Shown here one piece after another: positions 48,070-57,055 of a DNA stretch of 64,000 nt; the stretch's first letter is position 1, and the number at the start of each line of letters is the position of its first letter. This DNA comes from Phytophthora colocasiae (Eukaryota > Oomycota > Peronosporomycetes > Peronosporales > Peronosporaceae), in NCBI GenBank assembly GCA_018806915.1, contig JAGKQI010000101.1, positions 434,001-498,000 of the forward strand, read 5' to 3'. The translations under genes and the position numbers were made by a program. A model generated the notes under the pieces. The model searched no databases, was not told the DNA's origin, and saw only the letters and a list, made by a program, of their open reading frames with translations.

Positions 48070-49500
48070 TCACCGGATCCAGCTCAATGTGTCCATGTCT
48101 TCAACTGAAATTCGTTTGATTAAAACGTTGTCATGCGAGATCAAGCCTAAAGCAGCTACATTCGTAGCGGCATCAAAACCAGGAATGTACCCCACTACGT
48201 TCCAAACGGAAGAAGTGCAACTACAAAGCAACAGTCTGTGGTGTGTTTTCACCACCTTGACAGCGGTAGCCACGACGGGGGCAAACGTGATGTCCAGCGC
48301 AACTTTTTCGATCGCTGAGTGCGTTAATTGGTTCAGAATTAAATCGTTCATCAAACTAGAAATTATCCCGACACAGTGAGTTCCATCAGAAAACGTGATT
48401 TTCGTCATTTGTTGTGGTGATCTCGGTTTGGGTTCATCAAGAGATCGAAACTGCCACCTAGAAGGATCGTCATCACGTTCACGTAACTTTTAATGTCTCT
48501 TTTTCCAAGAAGGGCCAAGCATGTCCTTGCCAAATGGGTCGGGAATGGCTCAGCTTTGAAACAAGTTGCGTGAGCAAGTGGAGACAAACCCACGTCAGCA
48601 TCGTCTTGTAATTTCTCAATCGGTTCAACTGAGATGGATGCAGATTCTTCACGATCTTCCGGATCGAATTGGCCCAAAAATCACTCTTTCGACCAACATT
48701 AATGCGCTCGATTGACTTGATGTCATATGCTTCCCCGCAAAAGTCTCCATTGTGTGCCTTTGCTTCGCAAAATGCCTCTTCATTCATCCCAGCTAAGACG
48801 AAAGCGTTAAGAAAGCCGCCACGACTGTTTTCCTCCACGAAAGCTGCTACTTTCAAACGCTCCAACAACTGTCTCTCCATGGAGGAGATGGGATCAAAGT
48901 CCTGAAGATACATGGAAGACTGACAATCTTCCTGAAGCTGTGAGAGATCACAACGGCCATGGGATATCCAACCTATTGGGTCAAACTTGGCAAGAGATTT
49001 CACCACAAGCGCTTTATTGGCAAATGGTACCCCAGCGTAATCCACCAATGTCGAGTTATTCACGCTGTGGTGCAGGTCGATGTAATCTTGTTGAAGGTCT
49101 GCATCGTTCGTGCTGATAGAACTAGGACTCCGGAAGTATCCCTCTGTGTCGTTTGTGCTCCGGCGACAAATAGTCCCTCAACAGGACAAACTGCTTCGAG
49201 ATCGAGATCAATCGTTTCTTTCATCACATCCACAGGAGTCACCAGAGTCTCAGTCAGATTGTGGGGCGAGACGAATTTCCTTGTCACTTTCGACGAATCG
49301 ACCTTCGACGACGCCATGTTGTTAATCTGCAGAAGGAGAGGAAGCATCCCAACGCTTACCCAGACGAACAGCAAGGTTTGCCGAGTGTTTGATCGTTTTC
49401 GAAGCACAATCCGGGCAGTTGACGATGCTTTTGATATAACATGGACCTTTGGTTGGTGTCGTGGCAAAAACACCGGTCCTTTTCGCTGACTGGTGGTCAT
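48070..49500 (-). pseudogene. Broken, chimeric copy of the membrane-protein gene
   Basis: From ATG 49500 the first 110 or so residues closely match the N-terminus of the 584-residue neighbour (TTS..GPVF.PRHQPKVHVISK, then TLLFVWVSVGMLPLLLQI, then VDVMKETIDL and CPVEGLF.AGA), with a 12-residue or so insertion. After AGA the similarity stops and this frame ends at 49060. A second frame then reads STNDTEGYFRSPSS and continues for about 170 codons to NVGRKSDF near 48680, where a T-run slip passes into a third frame (FDPEDREESASISVEP to 48405), and an ATGA overlap leads to a last frame ending at 48070. Three frame changes in 1.4 kb fit a pseudogene, though an unseen intron could explain one of them. 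The sequence after the junction matches nothing else in the window, so the locus is a fusion of the duplicated N-terminus with another gene. Confidence 0.6.
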
Positions 49501-49558
49501 AATAAGTAGGCATGAATAGGTCCTTTAAAATTTTGGGACATTGTTGTTGAAACGGTTC

Positions 49559-49630
49559 TCGCGAAATTAAGAGTGAAGTTACTACGAACATGAATCGCGA
49601 AATTAAGAGTGAAGTTAGTGCGAACATGAA
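49559..49630. repeat. Two 36-bp tandem repeats
   Basis: TCGCGAAATTAAGAGTGAAG (plus 16 more bases) occurs at 49559-49594 and again at 49595-49630 with three substitutions (ACTAC to AGTGC). It lies between the chimeric pseudogene and pantothenate kinase. Confidence 0.8.
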
Positions 49631-49755
49631 TCCTTCCTTCGTTTCAACACGAGACTGTTTTTACTCGAATTATAGACTCAACACTTGTTTTACTTTGCTT
49701 CTATTGACAATTTCGTAGCAACATTGCACGGTCACTTGGAATATGGTAGGGGCTG

Positions 49756-51279
49756 TTAATTGCTGCTCTTGTGCTGGTCATCTCCACTGTTACTACTTCG
49801 ATCCGCTTCAACTTCGCTGCTGGTTTCCAGCTCGCTCTCCCTTTCCGTCACGCCGGTCGACTCGGGGACCGAGTTGAAGCGCTGTAAAAATGTCCCGAGC
49901 GCTCCAAAGAAGCCCTCGTGGTGGAAAAATTGCGCTTGCATCTCACCCTTGGACCAGAAGCTGATAGCGTAAGCCAATTGTCTGCATGCTAGCTCATTAC
50001 GCCGCAAAAAGTTGCCTGAGAAGTATATCCGCTTAGTTTCCACGCGACGCGCGTTCAAAAACGCCAGCTGACCCAAGTTCTGCGTGATCATAAAGAGCAG
50101 CGAACGGGCAAGGTCAGCGTCCCGCGGGGGGTGAGGCAGACGGCGGGCACCAGCCTTGCCGAAGCTGCTAGCCACCGTGTCGGACTTTAGTTGGAACTGT
50201 TCATAGCCTGCATTGCCATAAATGTCGCCCACAGTCATGTCCACTTCGTTCGAGTCTCCCTCGACACTGGCATCCATGGCCTCGTCAAATGTGCGCAGTT
50301 TCGAGAGCGCACGGCACAAGCCCAGGAAGGTCCCGCCACCTAGACTCGTACCGGACACACGCTCGTATTGAGTTTCTCCAGTAATCTTGAGAATACTCAC
50401 ACCAGAGCCGATGTTCACAAGCAGGAACGGGTACAAGTCATGCTTGTCCGGCTTCGGCAGCAGTTTCTTAGTGGCAGTCCCGAGTCCATGAGTGTCTGGA
50501 ATCACGTCCACAAATGTGTAGCATTCGTTGGGCACGTAACGTAGCACAAAGTTCAGTCCCTTGATAAGCGCATCCATCTCGTCAGCCTTCTGTAGCTCGA
50601 TCCCTAAGCGAGACTCGAAGAGTGGAGAAAACTGCACAACACGAAATTAAAATACTAATTACCACTGAAGATAAACTGCAAGTACCACACCTTAAAGGCA
50701 CCGCCGCCTGTACATGCGATCTTCTTGATGTATCGATGGAAGAAGCGACGGCGCACAAAGTCTGTGACCTCATCCATTTTGTCCGTGGGGAAGCTGTAAA
50801 CAATGAGCAACGTCAGTAATAACCCCCACGTCATTTTAAGTCTCGAGTACGTACTTGATAAAGTGAATGGTGCCACCAAGTTCAGGCACGAACATCTGCA
50901 GTCGTTCCTCGCGTTGGGCCTCATCCGTTGCGTGCAGACTCATAATGTAGTCGTCAATCAGTGGTAGACTTCCTTCCACGCCCCGTCGCTCGCTGGCCGT
51001 CAACGGATCAGAGCGTTTAAGCTGTCGTTCCATTTGACGCCTCTGCACTGCAGCTGCTCCATCTGATGACTGGAAGTAGACCATTTTGGCTAATGTACCG
51101 CCAATATCAAGTCCAAAGAGACGGCCGCAGTCCGCCGACTTGGCGTTCAGGATATGCAGGTGGAAGCGGCGCAGCTTGCGACGACGTGCGATGATAAGAC
51201 CAGCCACGCAGGACGCGCCGAAGAGGAACACGCGCGTCCAGAAGACTTCGCTGTGCCGTGTACGCGAAGTCGCGAGCAT
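49756..51279 (-). CDS. Pantothenate kinase (type II), membrane-anchored
   Basis: Phosphorylates pantothenate to 4'-phosphopantothenate, the committed step of CoA synthesis. 467 residues in three exons: 50855-51279, 50691-50793 and 49756-50631 (introns of 61 and 59 bp; the second donor is GTGTGG). ATP-binding GLDIGGTLAKMVYF lies at about 56-69. The eukaryotic PanK sequence continues with GGTIHFI and FPTDK across intron 1, ACTGGGAFKF across intron 2, then LLVNIGSGVSILKI and ERVSGTSLGGGTFLGL. Near the end IYFSGNFLRRN and the FWSKG region complete the ASKHA fold. Residues 13-31 (FWTRVFLFGASCVAGLIIA) form a hydrophobic helix followed by RRRKLRR, so the enzyme is probably tail-out anchored in an organelle or ER membrane; most PanKs are soluble or mitochondrial by cleavable signal. 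The first in-frame ATG (51279) is used; a GTG just upstream is not. Confidence 0.92.
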
Positions 51280-52180
51280 CACAATACAAATTCGATTTCG
51301 TACTTAATCAGTTTATTACAATTATTGTTGTGCTGTATCGAATGAATGAATATTGCAAAAAATAATTTTCCAGAACACGTTATGTTAGCGGATTAAGAGC
51401 GTACTGGTGAGGTATGTCGCTAAAGCCGAAGGTCTATACAGTGACAGTGGCAGATCGTCACTGTCAAGGAGACTAGTTACCGATATATTTCGGCGGTCGC
51501 CACAAGCGCACTGAACATGGGCTGTCAATCTAACCCAAATTATAACAAAATCAATACACAGCAACATCGAATGTTTTGGGAACTACGAGTCTCTTACATA
51601 TTCTAATTATGTTTCCTTTATAACCGAATATCCTACAAAACTCAATTCATACTTCTCGTGACGTTAATTATGCAGAGTACGTTGCCAGCAAAGCTTCCAA
51701 CATGGAACGCGGTAGTTCACCAAGTCCGCGTTCTTCCCAGTCGCTGTTATCATTAGCTCTAGAAGTTCCAGTGCTGACCCACCTCAACGTCAGTTCATCG
51801 TCGCTCTGCAATTACGCCCTATACACTTTCGCGAGCGTCGAAGCAAAAATATAGACGATTCTCCACACTGCCACGGACGAATTGTCGTACGAACCGGAGT
51901 AAGCTTTGTGGCGAATGTGCCGACCCTAGTTCGATCGTGTTCGTATCGAGACGTATTTTCTATCTGGTGCCGCCAACTCACGAGTAGCAACTTCTCTTTC
52001 GAGGGCACGGTACGCGGAACTCGCGGTGGAGACAGTCGACCGAGTTGAAAGACTGGCGTCAATGTTGTCTGGACCGCACACTTGCTTCTCGGTGTAGAAC
52101 GAAATACTATCGCACCAACGCATCGAAGGAATAGCGATACAACTTCATTCTCAAATAGGTCGGGTACACCTCAGCTCACC
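51280..52180. other. Intergenic, weak ORFs only
   Basis: A plus-strand frame without ATG is open from about 51714 to 52047 (about 110 codons) and antisense frames overlap it, but no domain or splice pattern supports either. A small hairpin (TGACAGTG at 51442, CACTGTCA at 51459) is present. The end of this stretch is the 5' leader of the small zinc protein. Confidence 0.35.
52145..52155 (+). promoter_or_regulatory. Possible oomycete initiator (TCATTCTCAAA)
   Basis: TTCATTCTCAAA, 36 bp upstream of the ATG at 52181, fits the TCATTYYNCAA-like initiator pattern in its first seven bases. Position is plausible; single weak motif. Confidence 0.35.
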
Positions 52181-52594
52181 ATGCCTCGCTTCAATTGGTT
52201 CCGAAGTCTCCCCAGCGCTGAGATTGAAGCTGCCCATGCAGAAACGCAGAACTCGAGTATGAAGAGGAGCACAACCACATCCCACCGTTCCCTACGGTCT
52301 CGCTCGCTTGCGTCTGGTATGAATCGTGACACGAACGCAGACGATGAATTGGAATGTACAAGATGCAAGACTCGACGACGATTCACAGTCGAAGGTGTTT
52401 CTTATCGCCACAAGGATGGTGGTGATGGATGGAGCTGCAGCGGTGTTGTACCAACCCCTCCATTAGTGGCGAACAGCGTAGCATCGATAAACCTCACGCA
52501 CTCAGGTCGTTTTGCCCTGGATTCGAATGCGATGACAACCTCATTCCAGCCAAACACTCAGCCATCTATCATTTTCATCGACTGCCCCCCATAA
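52181..52594 (+). CDS. Small CW-like zinc protein, hypothetical
   Basis: 137 residues, single exon, ATG with ACC before it. A Ser/Arg-rich N-terminal half (SLRSRSLASG) precedes ECTRCKTRRRFTVEG ... GDGWSC. The C-x2-C followed by a distant W-x-C resembles the CW-type zinc finger, which reads histone H3K4 methylation in other eukaryotes, but the first tryptophan and the fourth cysteine of that domain are not evident. The rest is low complexity. The existence of the gene is likely from codon usage, start context and an initiator-like motif upstream; the zinc-finger idea is tentative. Confidence 0.55.
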   Translation: MPRFNWFRSLPSAEIEAAHAETQNSSMKRSTTTSHRSLRSRSLASGMNRDTNADDELECTRCKTRRRFTVEGVSYRHKDGGDGWSCSGVVPTPPLVANSVASINLTHSGRFALDSNAMTTSFQPNTQPSIIFIDCPP

Positions 52595-53260
52595 CACCAT
52601 CAAGACTCGATGTGTGGATACATTCTATGATAATGCGCTTTGTGTAAATAAAAAAATATTGTCTTGCCTGTTCTTAGAAAAATGACCACGAAAACAAAAT
52701 AAAGTTGTCTGCATCGTAACGAGCACACAAACTACATGTACAAATATCATAAATCAAGCGACATAACTAGTCTATCCGAGCATGTATACGTACAATTGCC
52801 ATCAGGCGTACATTAGCATTGACGTACGGCGGATGTCTGTTGCTCAATTGCAATGACTACCACTTGAAGTGCGTACAACGAAAACCCTGCCTGACCAAAG
52901 TCGTTGAAGTTAGTAAATTATCGCCAAACCATGGCAGCGCTCGTCGGGTAAACCCTCAGTCGATTGGCGAGCTCATTTGCCAGGTACAGTACAGTAGTTT
53001 TACCACGAACGTGCGTGTCTTTGAGGCGCAACCAGAAGCAACGCCGATAACCTGAACTAAACTTCCGTAATGGTGCCCACACACCGAGAACTAGACTTCA
53101 GGTCCGGAACGAGCTGGCCATGAGGGAGACCCATACGGTTTGCAACGCTGTGGCGACCCGTTATTTGATTTACTCGTGAGCCTTTTCTACTCCGAGGTGA
53201 GACTTGTTCAGCTCTCTCGTAACTTTTGAGGTCCTCAGTCTCCAACCTGCCTGGTCAGAC
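52595..53260. other. Intergenic, nothing recognised
   Basis: AT-rich 3' flank of the small zinc protein followed by the upstream region of the FYVE-like gene. A 79-codon frame at 52819-53055 begins at a non-ATG codon and has no homology I recognise. Confidence 0.4.
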
Positions 53261-54655
53261 ATGCACTGGGATTCCGAAAGTACCGCTCGAGCAACCTCCA
53301 CTGCAATGTTAAGGGCGTCAGACTCACCTTCGAACGCATCAACAGAAACGCGAAAGGCGAGACTGAGCGATCGAGAACTGCTTCACTGTGTGCAAAGAGT
53401 TTCCGTCCCAGATGAGCCCGTAGATCTACATGGAATTTCATCCCGGCACGGCTGGAAACACGTAAGAGTGGGCGTATCTGGTGATATGAAAATGTACTTC
53501 AAGGCACAGGCACAACACTGTCAAGTGCTCGTCGGGGGAGAGATCCAAGCGCAAGTATCCGAGTTGTTGTCGCTACTACGCGCTTCAACAGAGAGTGAAA
53601 GCAACGCTCTGATGCAGGGGTTATTCGGTTCACAATTTATATACAGCTCACTTGTGCACGCTGCGGCTTCTTCAGAACGTGGATCACTGGAGTCTACATT
53701 TTCACGAGGAAGCGCTGTTACCACAGGTTATATCAGCCAACAGCTCATGGTACGCACTGCTAGCTTTGCACGGTCGAAGGTAATTTGCCCGTTCATGTGT
53801 CGATCGTCCACCCCTATGAAGAACGACCAAATCTGCTACATTGAGCTATTGGCACCCACACAAGAAGGCTTTCGAATTATCTACTGCTCTCTGGACGAGG
53901 CCGATATCAAGACAGGGAAGGCGCCGTCTGATAACGTGGTATCACTTCACCCTTTGACTGGCTGGCTTACAGTTGAACCGACACGTAGCGATCCCGACAA
54001 ACTTCGCTTTACTTTCCAAGCTGTATTTGATGGCACAAAGGTTGACGTTTGCGATCTTCTAGTAGCTCAAACTCGTCTCCGTTTTATCGGAAAAGGTATT
54101 TGCCGAATCGAAAAAGTGCTCCGCCGTCGACGACGCAAACGCTATCAACTATACGTCACACCTGGCTGGTTGTGGCTGGCTATCTTGAAACCATTTCGTG
54201 CTATAGGTGTTTTACGTGAGGAAAACACCCGCCAAAACTGGCATTGTATCGCTTGCACACGCTCTTTTTTCCCGACACTGAGTAAGCGATGGCGTCGCTG
54301 TGACTTGTGCAGCTACCGAATATGTGCAGACTCACTCTGCTGCTCCCATGAACGGGTCGCTATTTACAACCGATACGTCGTGAGTTTGTCGGTTTGCGCT
54401 CGTTGCCGCGAGTGCATTGACGAACGTGATAGCGATAGTCGTGGAAGTGTACACCGAGTCGGCGGTTTGCCAGGAGATCCTCGCTACACTGGACTAAGTT
54501 TACGAACCGATCCAATAAGTGAATTGGATCCTGAAGAAGACCCGTCAATTTTGAGTTATGATCGAGTGAGGATGGCAGAAGCCTTGAAAGCTGTTCGTCG
54601 TCAAAGGGGGCAACCACAAGTGAAAAGAAGAGCCCAATCTGACCCGTCACTCTAA
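53261..54655 (+). CDS. START-like protein with FYVE-type zinc finger
   Basis: 464 residues, single exon. The frame is open from a TTG at 53204, but the first ATG is 53261. Residues about 30-300 have the layout of the oomycete START-like/FYVE family: an N-terminal region, then alternating strand-rich blocks (HVRVGVSGDMKMYFKA; CYIELLAPTQEGFRIIYCSL; GWLTVEPTRSDPDKLRFTFQ). At about 326-385 is a cysteine array of FYVE type, C-x2-C (CIAC), C-x2-C (CDLC), C-x4-LCC and C-x2-C (CARC), although the R(R/K)HHCR core that binds PI3P in classic FYVE domains is replaced by RWRRCDLCSYRIC. Lipid binding is therefore uncertain. A short acidic/basic tail follows. This class is expanded in oomycetes; endosomal trafficking is the family expectation. 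Confidence 0.72.
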   Translation: MHWDSESTARATSTAMLRASDSPSNASTETRKARLSDRELLHCVQRVSVPDEPVDLHGISSRHGWKHVRVGVSGDMKMYFKAQAQHCQVLVGGEIQAQVSELLSLLRASTESESNALMQGLFGSQFIYSSLVHAAASSERGSLESTFSRGSAVTTGYISQQLMVRTASFARSKVICPFMCRSSTPMKNDQICYIELLAPTQEGFRIIYCSLDEADIKTGKAPSDNVVSLHPLTGWLTVEPTRSDPDKLRFTFQAVFDGTKVDVCDLLVAQTRLRFIGKGICRIEKVLRRRRRKRYQLYVTPGWLWLAILKPFRAIGVLREENTRQNWHCIACTRSFFPTLSKRWRRCDLCSYRICADSLCCSHERVAIYNRYVVSLSVCARCRECIDERDSDSRGSVHRVGGLPGDPRYTGLSLRTDPISELDPEEDPSILSYDRVRMAEALKAVRRQRGQPQVKRRAQSDPSL

Positions 54656-54866
54656 CATTACAGCCGACGTCAAACTCGGATGAAAAATACCTCAGAAGTA
54701 TAATGTAAACGATTCTGGATGTAAGAAAATCAGGTTATACAAGCATTGTACGTACATGGTTTGCCATTCATACTCGATATTGTTTTAGTAGTGCTTGCCG
54801 CGGCTCAGTCTCGAGTTGACCAACTTTCCGATTCCTGCTTTGCCCACTTTGCAGGGCAGTGTTGTC
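54656..54866. other. Spacer before the Clu-like fragment
   Basis: AT-rich spacer with two AG-ended pyrimidine stretches (CGGCTCAG near 54807 and CTTTGCAG near 54856) that could be splice acceptors of a lost upstream exon of the following fragment. Confidence 0.35.
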
Positions 54867-55349
54867 ATGGTTCGACATGAAGTCTTCAACTGTCTCTGGA
54901 TCTTACATGTACACGGGAGAAAAGCGTATGTTGTAAAAAAAAACTGCTTCATAAGCTTGCAAACATTCAGGGAGGCAATAGCTGTCTGCAACGAGAACAA
55001 CGGATATGTTAAGAAATCCCCGAAAACACTGAAGGCAACGAAGTTACCTGAGGAATCACTCAAGGATGAAATTGTGCGCGCTCGCGTCATGTACAAGATT
55101 GTGACGGAGTTTGTGGAGGCTGCTACGCAAGGCGCAGTGGCTATCGTTGAGGGAAACATCCCTCCTATTAACCCCATGGACGATACGAGTGCTCACGTCT
55201 ACGTTTTTAACAACATCTTCTTCTCGGTGTCCATCGACGGCAATTCCACCAATCGAAGATACTCATGGGCGTCATCAAACGTCTGGGCATGTGATGGGAC
55301 ACTTCAACGTGTGATTAAGTTATCAGTCAGTTGTCCCAACAGCTCATGA
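54867..55349 (+). pseudogene. Fragment resembling the Clu/TIF31 (clustered mitochondria) family
   Basis: 160 residues from ATG 54867. The segment FVEAATQGAVAIVEGNIPPI, then NPMDDTSAHVYVFNNIFF and SVSIDGNST, resembles a conserved block of Clu-type proteins as I recall them (a GA-x-A-V-V-x-G-x-x-x-P-I-N-P-x-D block followed by (V/I)(Y/F)NNIFFS). Clu proteins are normally over 1000 residues and no other part is present here, so this is a fragment. It stops only 73 bp before the aldo-keto reductase ATG. Homology is from memory of the motif and needs a search. Confidence 0.4.
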
Positions 55350-55356
55350 AGGCTTT

Positions 55357-55372
55357 GCTCATTCTCCAATCT
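55357..55372 (+). promoter_or_regulatory. Oomycete core promoter (GCTCATTYYNCAWTTT match)
   Basis: GCTCATTCTCCAATCT matches 15 of 16 positions of the classical oomycete core promoter surrounding the transcription start. It lies 50 bp upstream of the aldo-keto reductase ATG and 8 bp after the stop of the Clu-like fragment. Confidence 0.75.
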
Positions 55373-55421
55373 GCCTCGTTCCCCACAAGCGACCCCAAGT
55401 AAGCAACAACCAAGACCGACC

Positions 55422-56484
55422 ATGGCTCCGAGTTCAACATCCACCAACATGACCCACCGCTTCCTCGGAAACTCTGGGCTTCTCGTTTCCAAACTCTCAC
55501 TCGGGTCCTGGGTGGACTATAACGAGAAGTACACAGTGGAAGGCTGGTACGACATGATGAAGATCGCCTTCGAGCATGGCGTCAACTTCTACGACACCGC
55601 CGAGATGTACGGCAGCGGCCAGGCTGAGGAACTGCTTGGTGGGGCTCAAGAAAGGCATCGCTGAAGGGGTCTGGAGTCGTGAGGACCTCGTGATCTCCAC
55701 GAAGCTCTTCACCGGCACCAAAGGCCTCATGAAAGGCGGGCCCAACGACGAAGGGGTTAGTCGAAAACACATTATTGAGGGCTTGAAGGCGTCATTACGC
55801 CGTCTGCAACTTGATTATGTCGATGTAGTGTTTTGCCACCGCTTTGACGCCTTTACCCCCATTGAAGAGACTGTCCGAGCCATGAACTTCGTGATCAACC
55901 AAGGCTGGGCCTACTACTGGGGAACCAGCGAGTGGCTCGCATCGGACATCCGTGAGGCGTGTGAAATCGCCGATCGTTTGGGCTTAATCCGCCCGATCGT
56001 GGAGCAGTCACAGTACAACATCTTCGAGCGCAACAAGGTGGAGTTTGAGTACCTCGATCTGTACAAGAAATACAAGCTGGGACTTACGACATGGTCGCCA
56101 CTTGCTTACGGCACATTGACAGGGAAGTACAGTGGTGGGAAACCTGAAGGCTCTCGCTACACCACCGGAATGTTTGCCACTGGACCTTTCTCAGAGGGAT
56201 TCGACGAACGAGTCGAACTGGCTGATCGGTTGATGCCAATTGCGAAAGAACTTGGCATCCCCCTCGCACAGATGGCTATCGCGTGGGCAGTGGCGAACGA
56301 GAACGTTTCCACTGTTCTGCTGGGGGCGAGCCGTCCATCCCAATTGGAGGAGAACTTGAAGGCGATCGATGCGGTGAGCAAGATTACACCAGAGGTGAAG
56401 GAGAAGATCAATGCGGCAGTCAAGTTCGTACCAACGGAACCCAAAGCAGACCAATTTGTCCTCAGTCGCGGCCGCTTCTTGTAA
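55422..56484 (+). CDS. Aldo-keto reductase (KCNAB/AKR6-like) with a frameshift
   Basis: NAD(P)H-dependent carbonyl reductase fold, about 350 residues if read through. The N-terminal part (55422 to about 55640) has FLGNSGLLVSKLSLGSW and the catalytic Asp and Tyr in NFYDTAEMYGSGQAEELLGG. The frame then changes by one base at the G run 55641-55644; the second frame resumes with GLKKGIAEGVWSREDLVIST (catalytic Lys next) and VVFCHRFDAFTP (catalytic His). Further family blocks are AYYWGTSEWLASDI, EQSQYNIFER, TTWSPLAYGTLTGKY and VLLGASRP at the cofactor pocket. All four catalytic residues (Asp, Tyr, Lys, His) are present across the two frames. An intron cannot explain the jump. Either this copy is a fresh pseudogene or the G run was miscalled. 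A strong core promoter is 50 bp upstream. Confidence 0.85.
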
Positions 56485-57055
56485 GCGAGATCAGCGGCTA
56501 ATCTACTGTTTACCCATGCATATTTCATCTCCAGTATTGAACACGAATGTATCAACGAGCTCCAAGTGGATGCAACGAATAGTAATAGTTTTCGGAAGAT
56601 CTTGTCAAACGGATAGCAAGTGCACTGAATTCCTTAGCCGGTCTCAGGTCATCCAAACCAACAACTTGTTGACCACCATTTTTGCCTGGATACGGTACTC
56701 TGAGCCTTGCGTTCTGGGATGGAGCATGTTACTTTACTACAGAAAGAAAGATACAATTGCCAATAGTTTCAGATAATATGCGTAGTGCTTCTTGTATATC
56801 GACGGTAAACATGCTGCTGAAGGAGCTGCTTCCATGACGGTACAGCCCTGTTTCAAGAAAAAGGCAAAAGTCCTAGAGCCTCATAGAGCTGCCCTGATCC
56901 GCATCCAGATCACTTTCGTCTTGCTATGAGTGGTCAAAACCCTTTGGCTTCAAAATTCTATCAGCCAATCCACATCCGACATCGCCATCTGGCTTTTTCA
57001 CCTTCAGGTAACATTCCGAAAGCAGTTCCGCATTTCTCCGCCCCAATAGTAAAGT
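56485..57055. other. Intergenic, nothing recognised
   Basis: No ORF above about 60 codons starts with ATG and looks coding. GCATTTCTCCGCCC at 57031-57044 is a weak initiator-like sequence just before the receptor kinase ATG. Confidence 0.35.

Noticed and set aside
51790..52062. Minus-strand 90-codon ORF upstream of the small zinc protein
   Set aside because: It starts at a non-ATG codon, overlaps a longer plus-strand open frame and has no recognisable motif.
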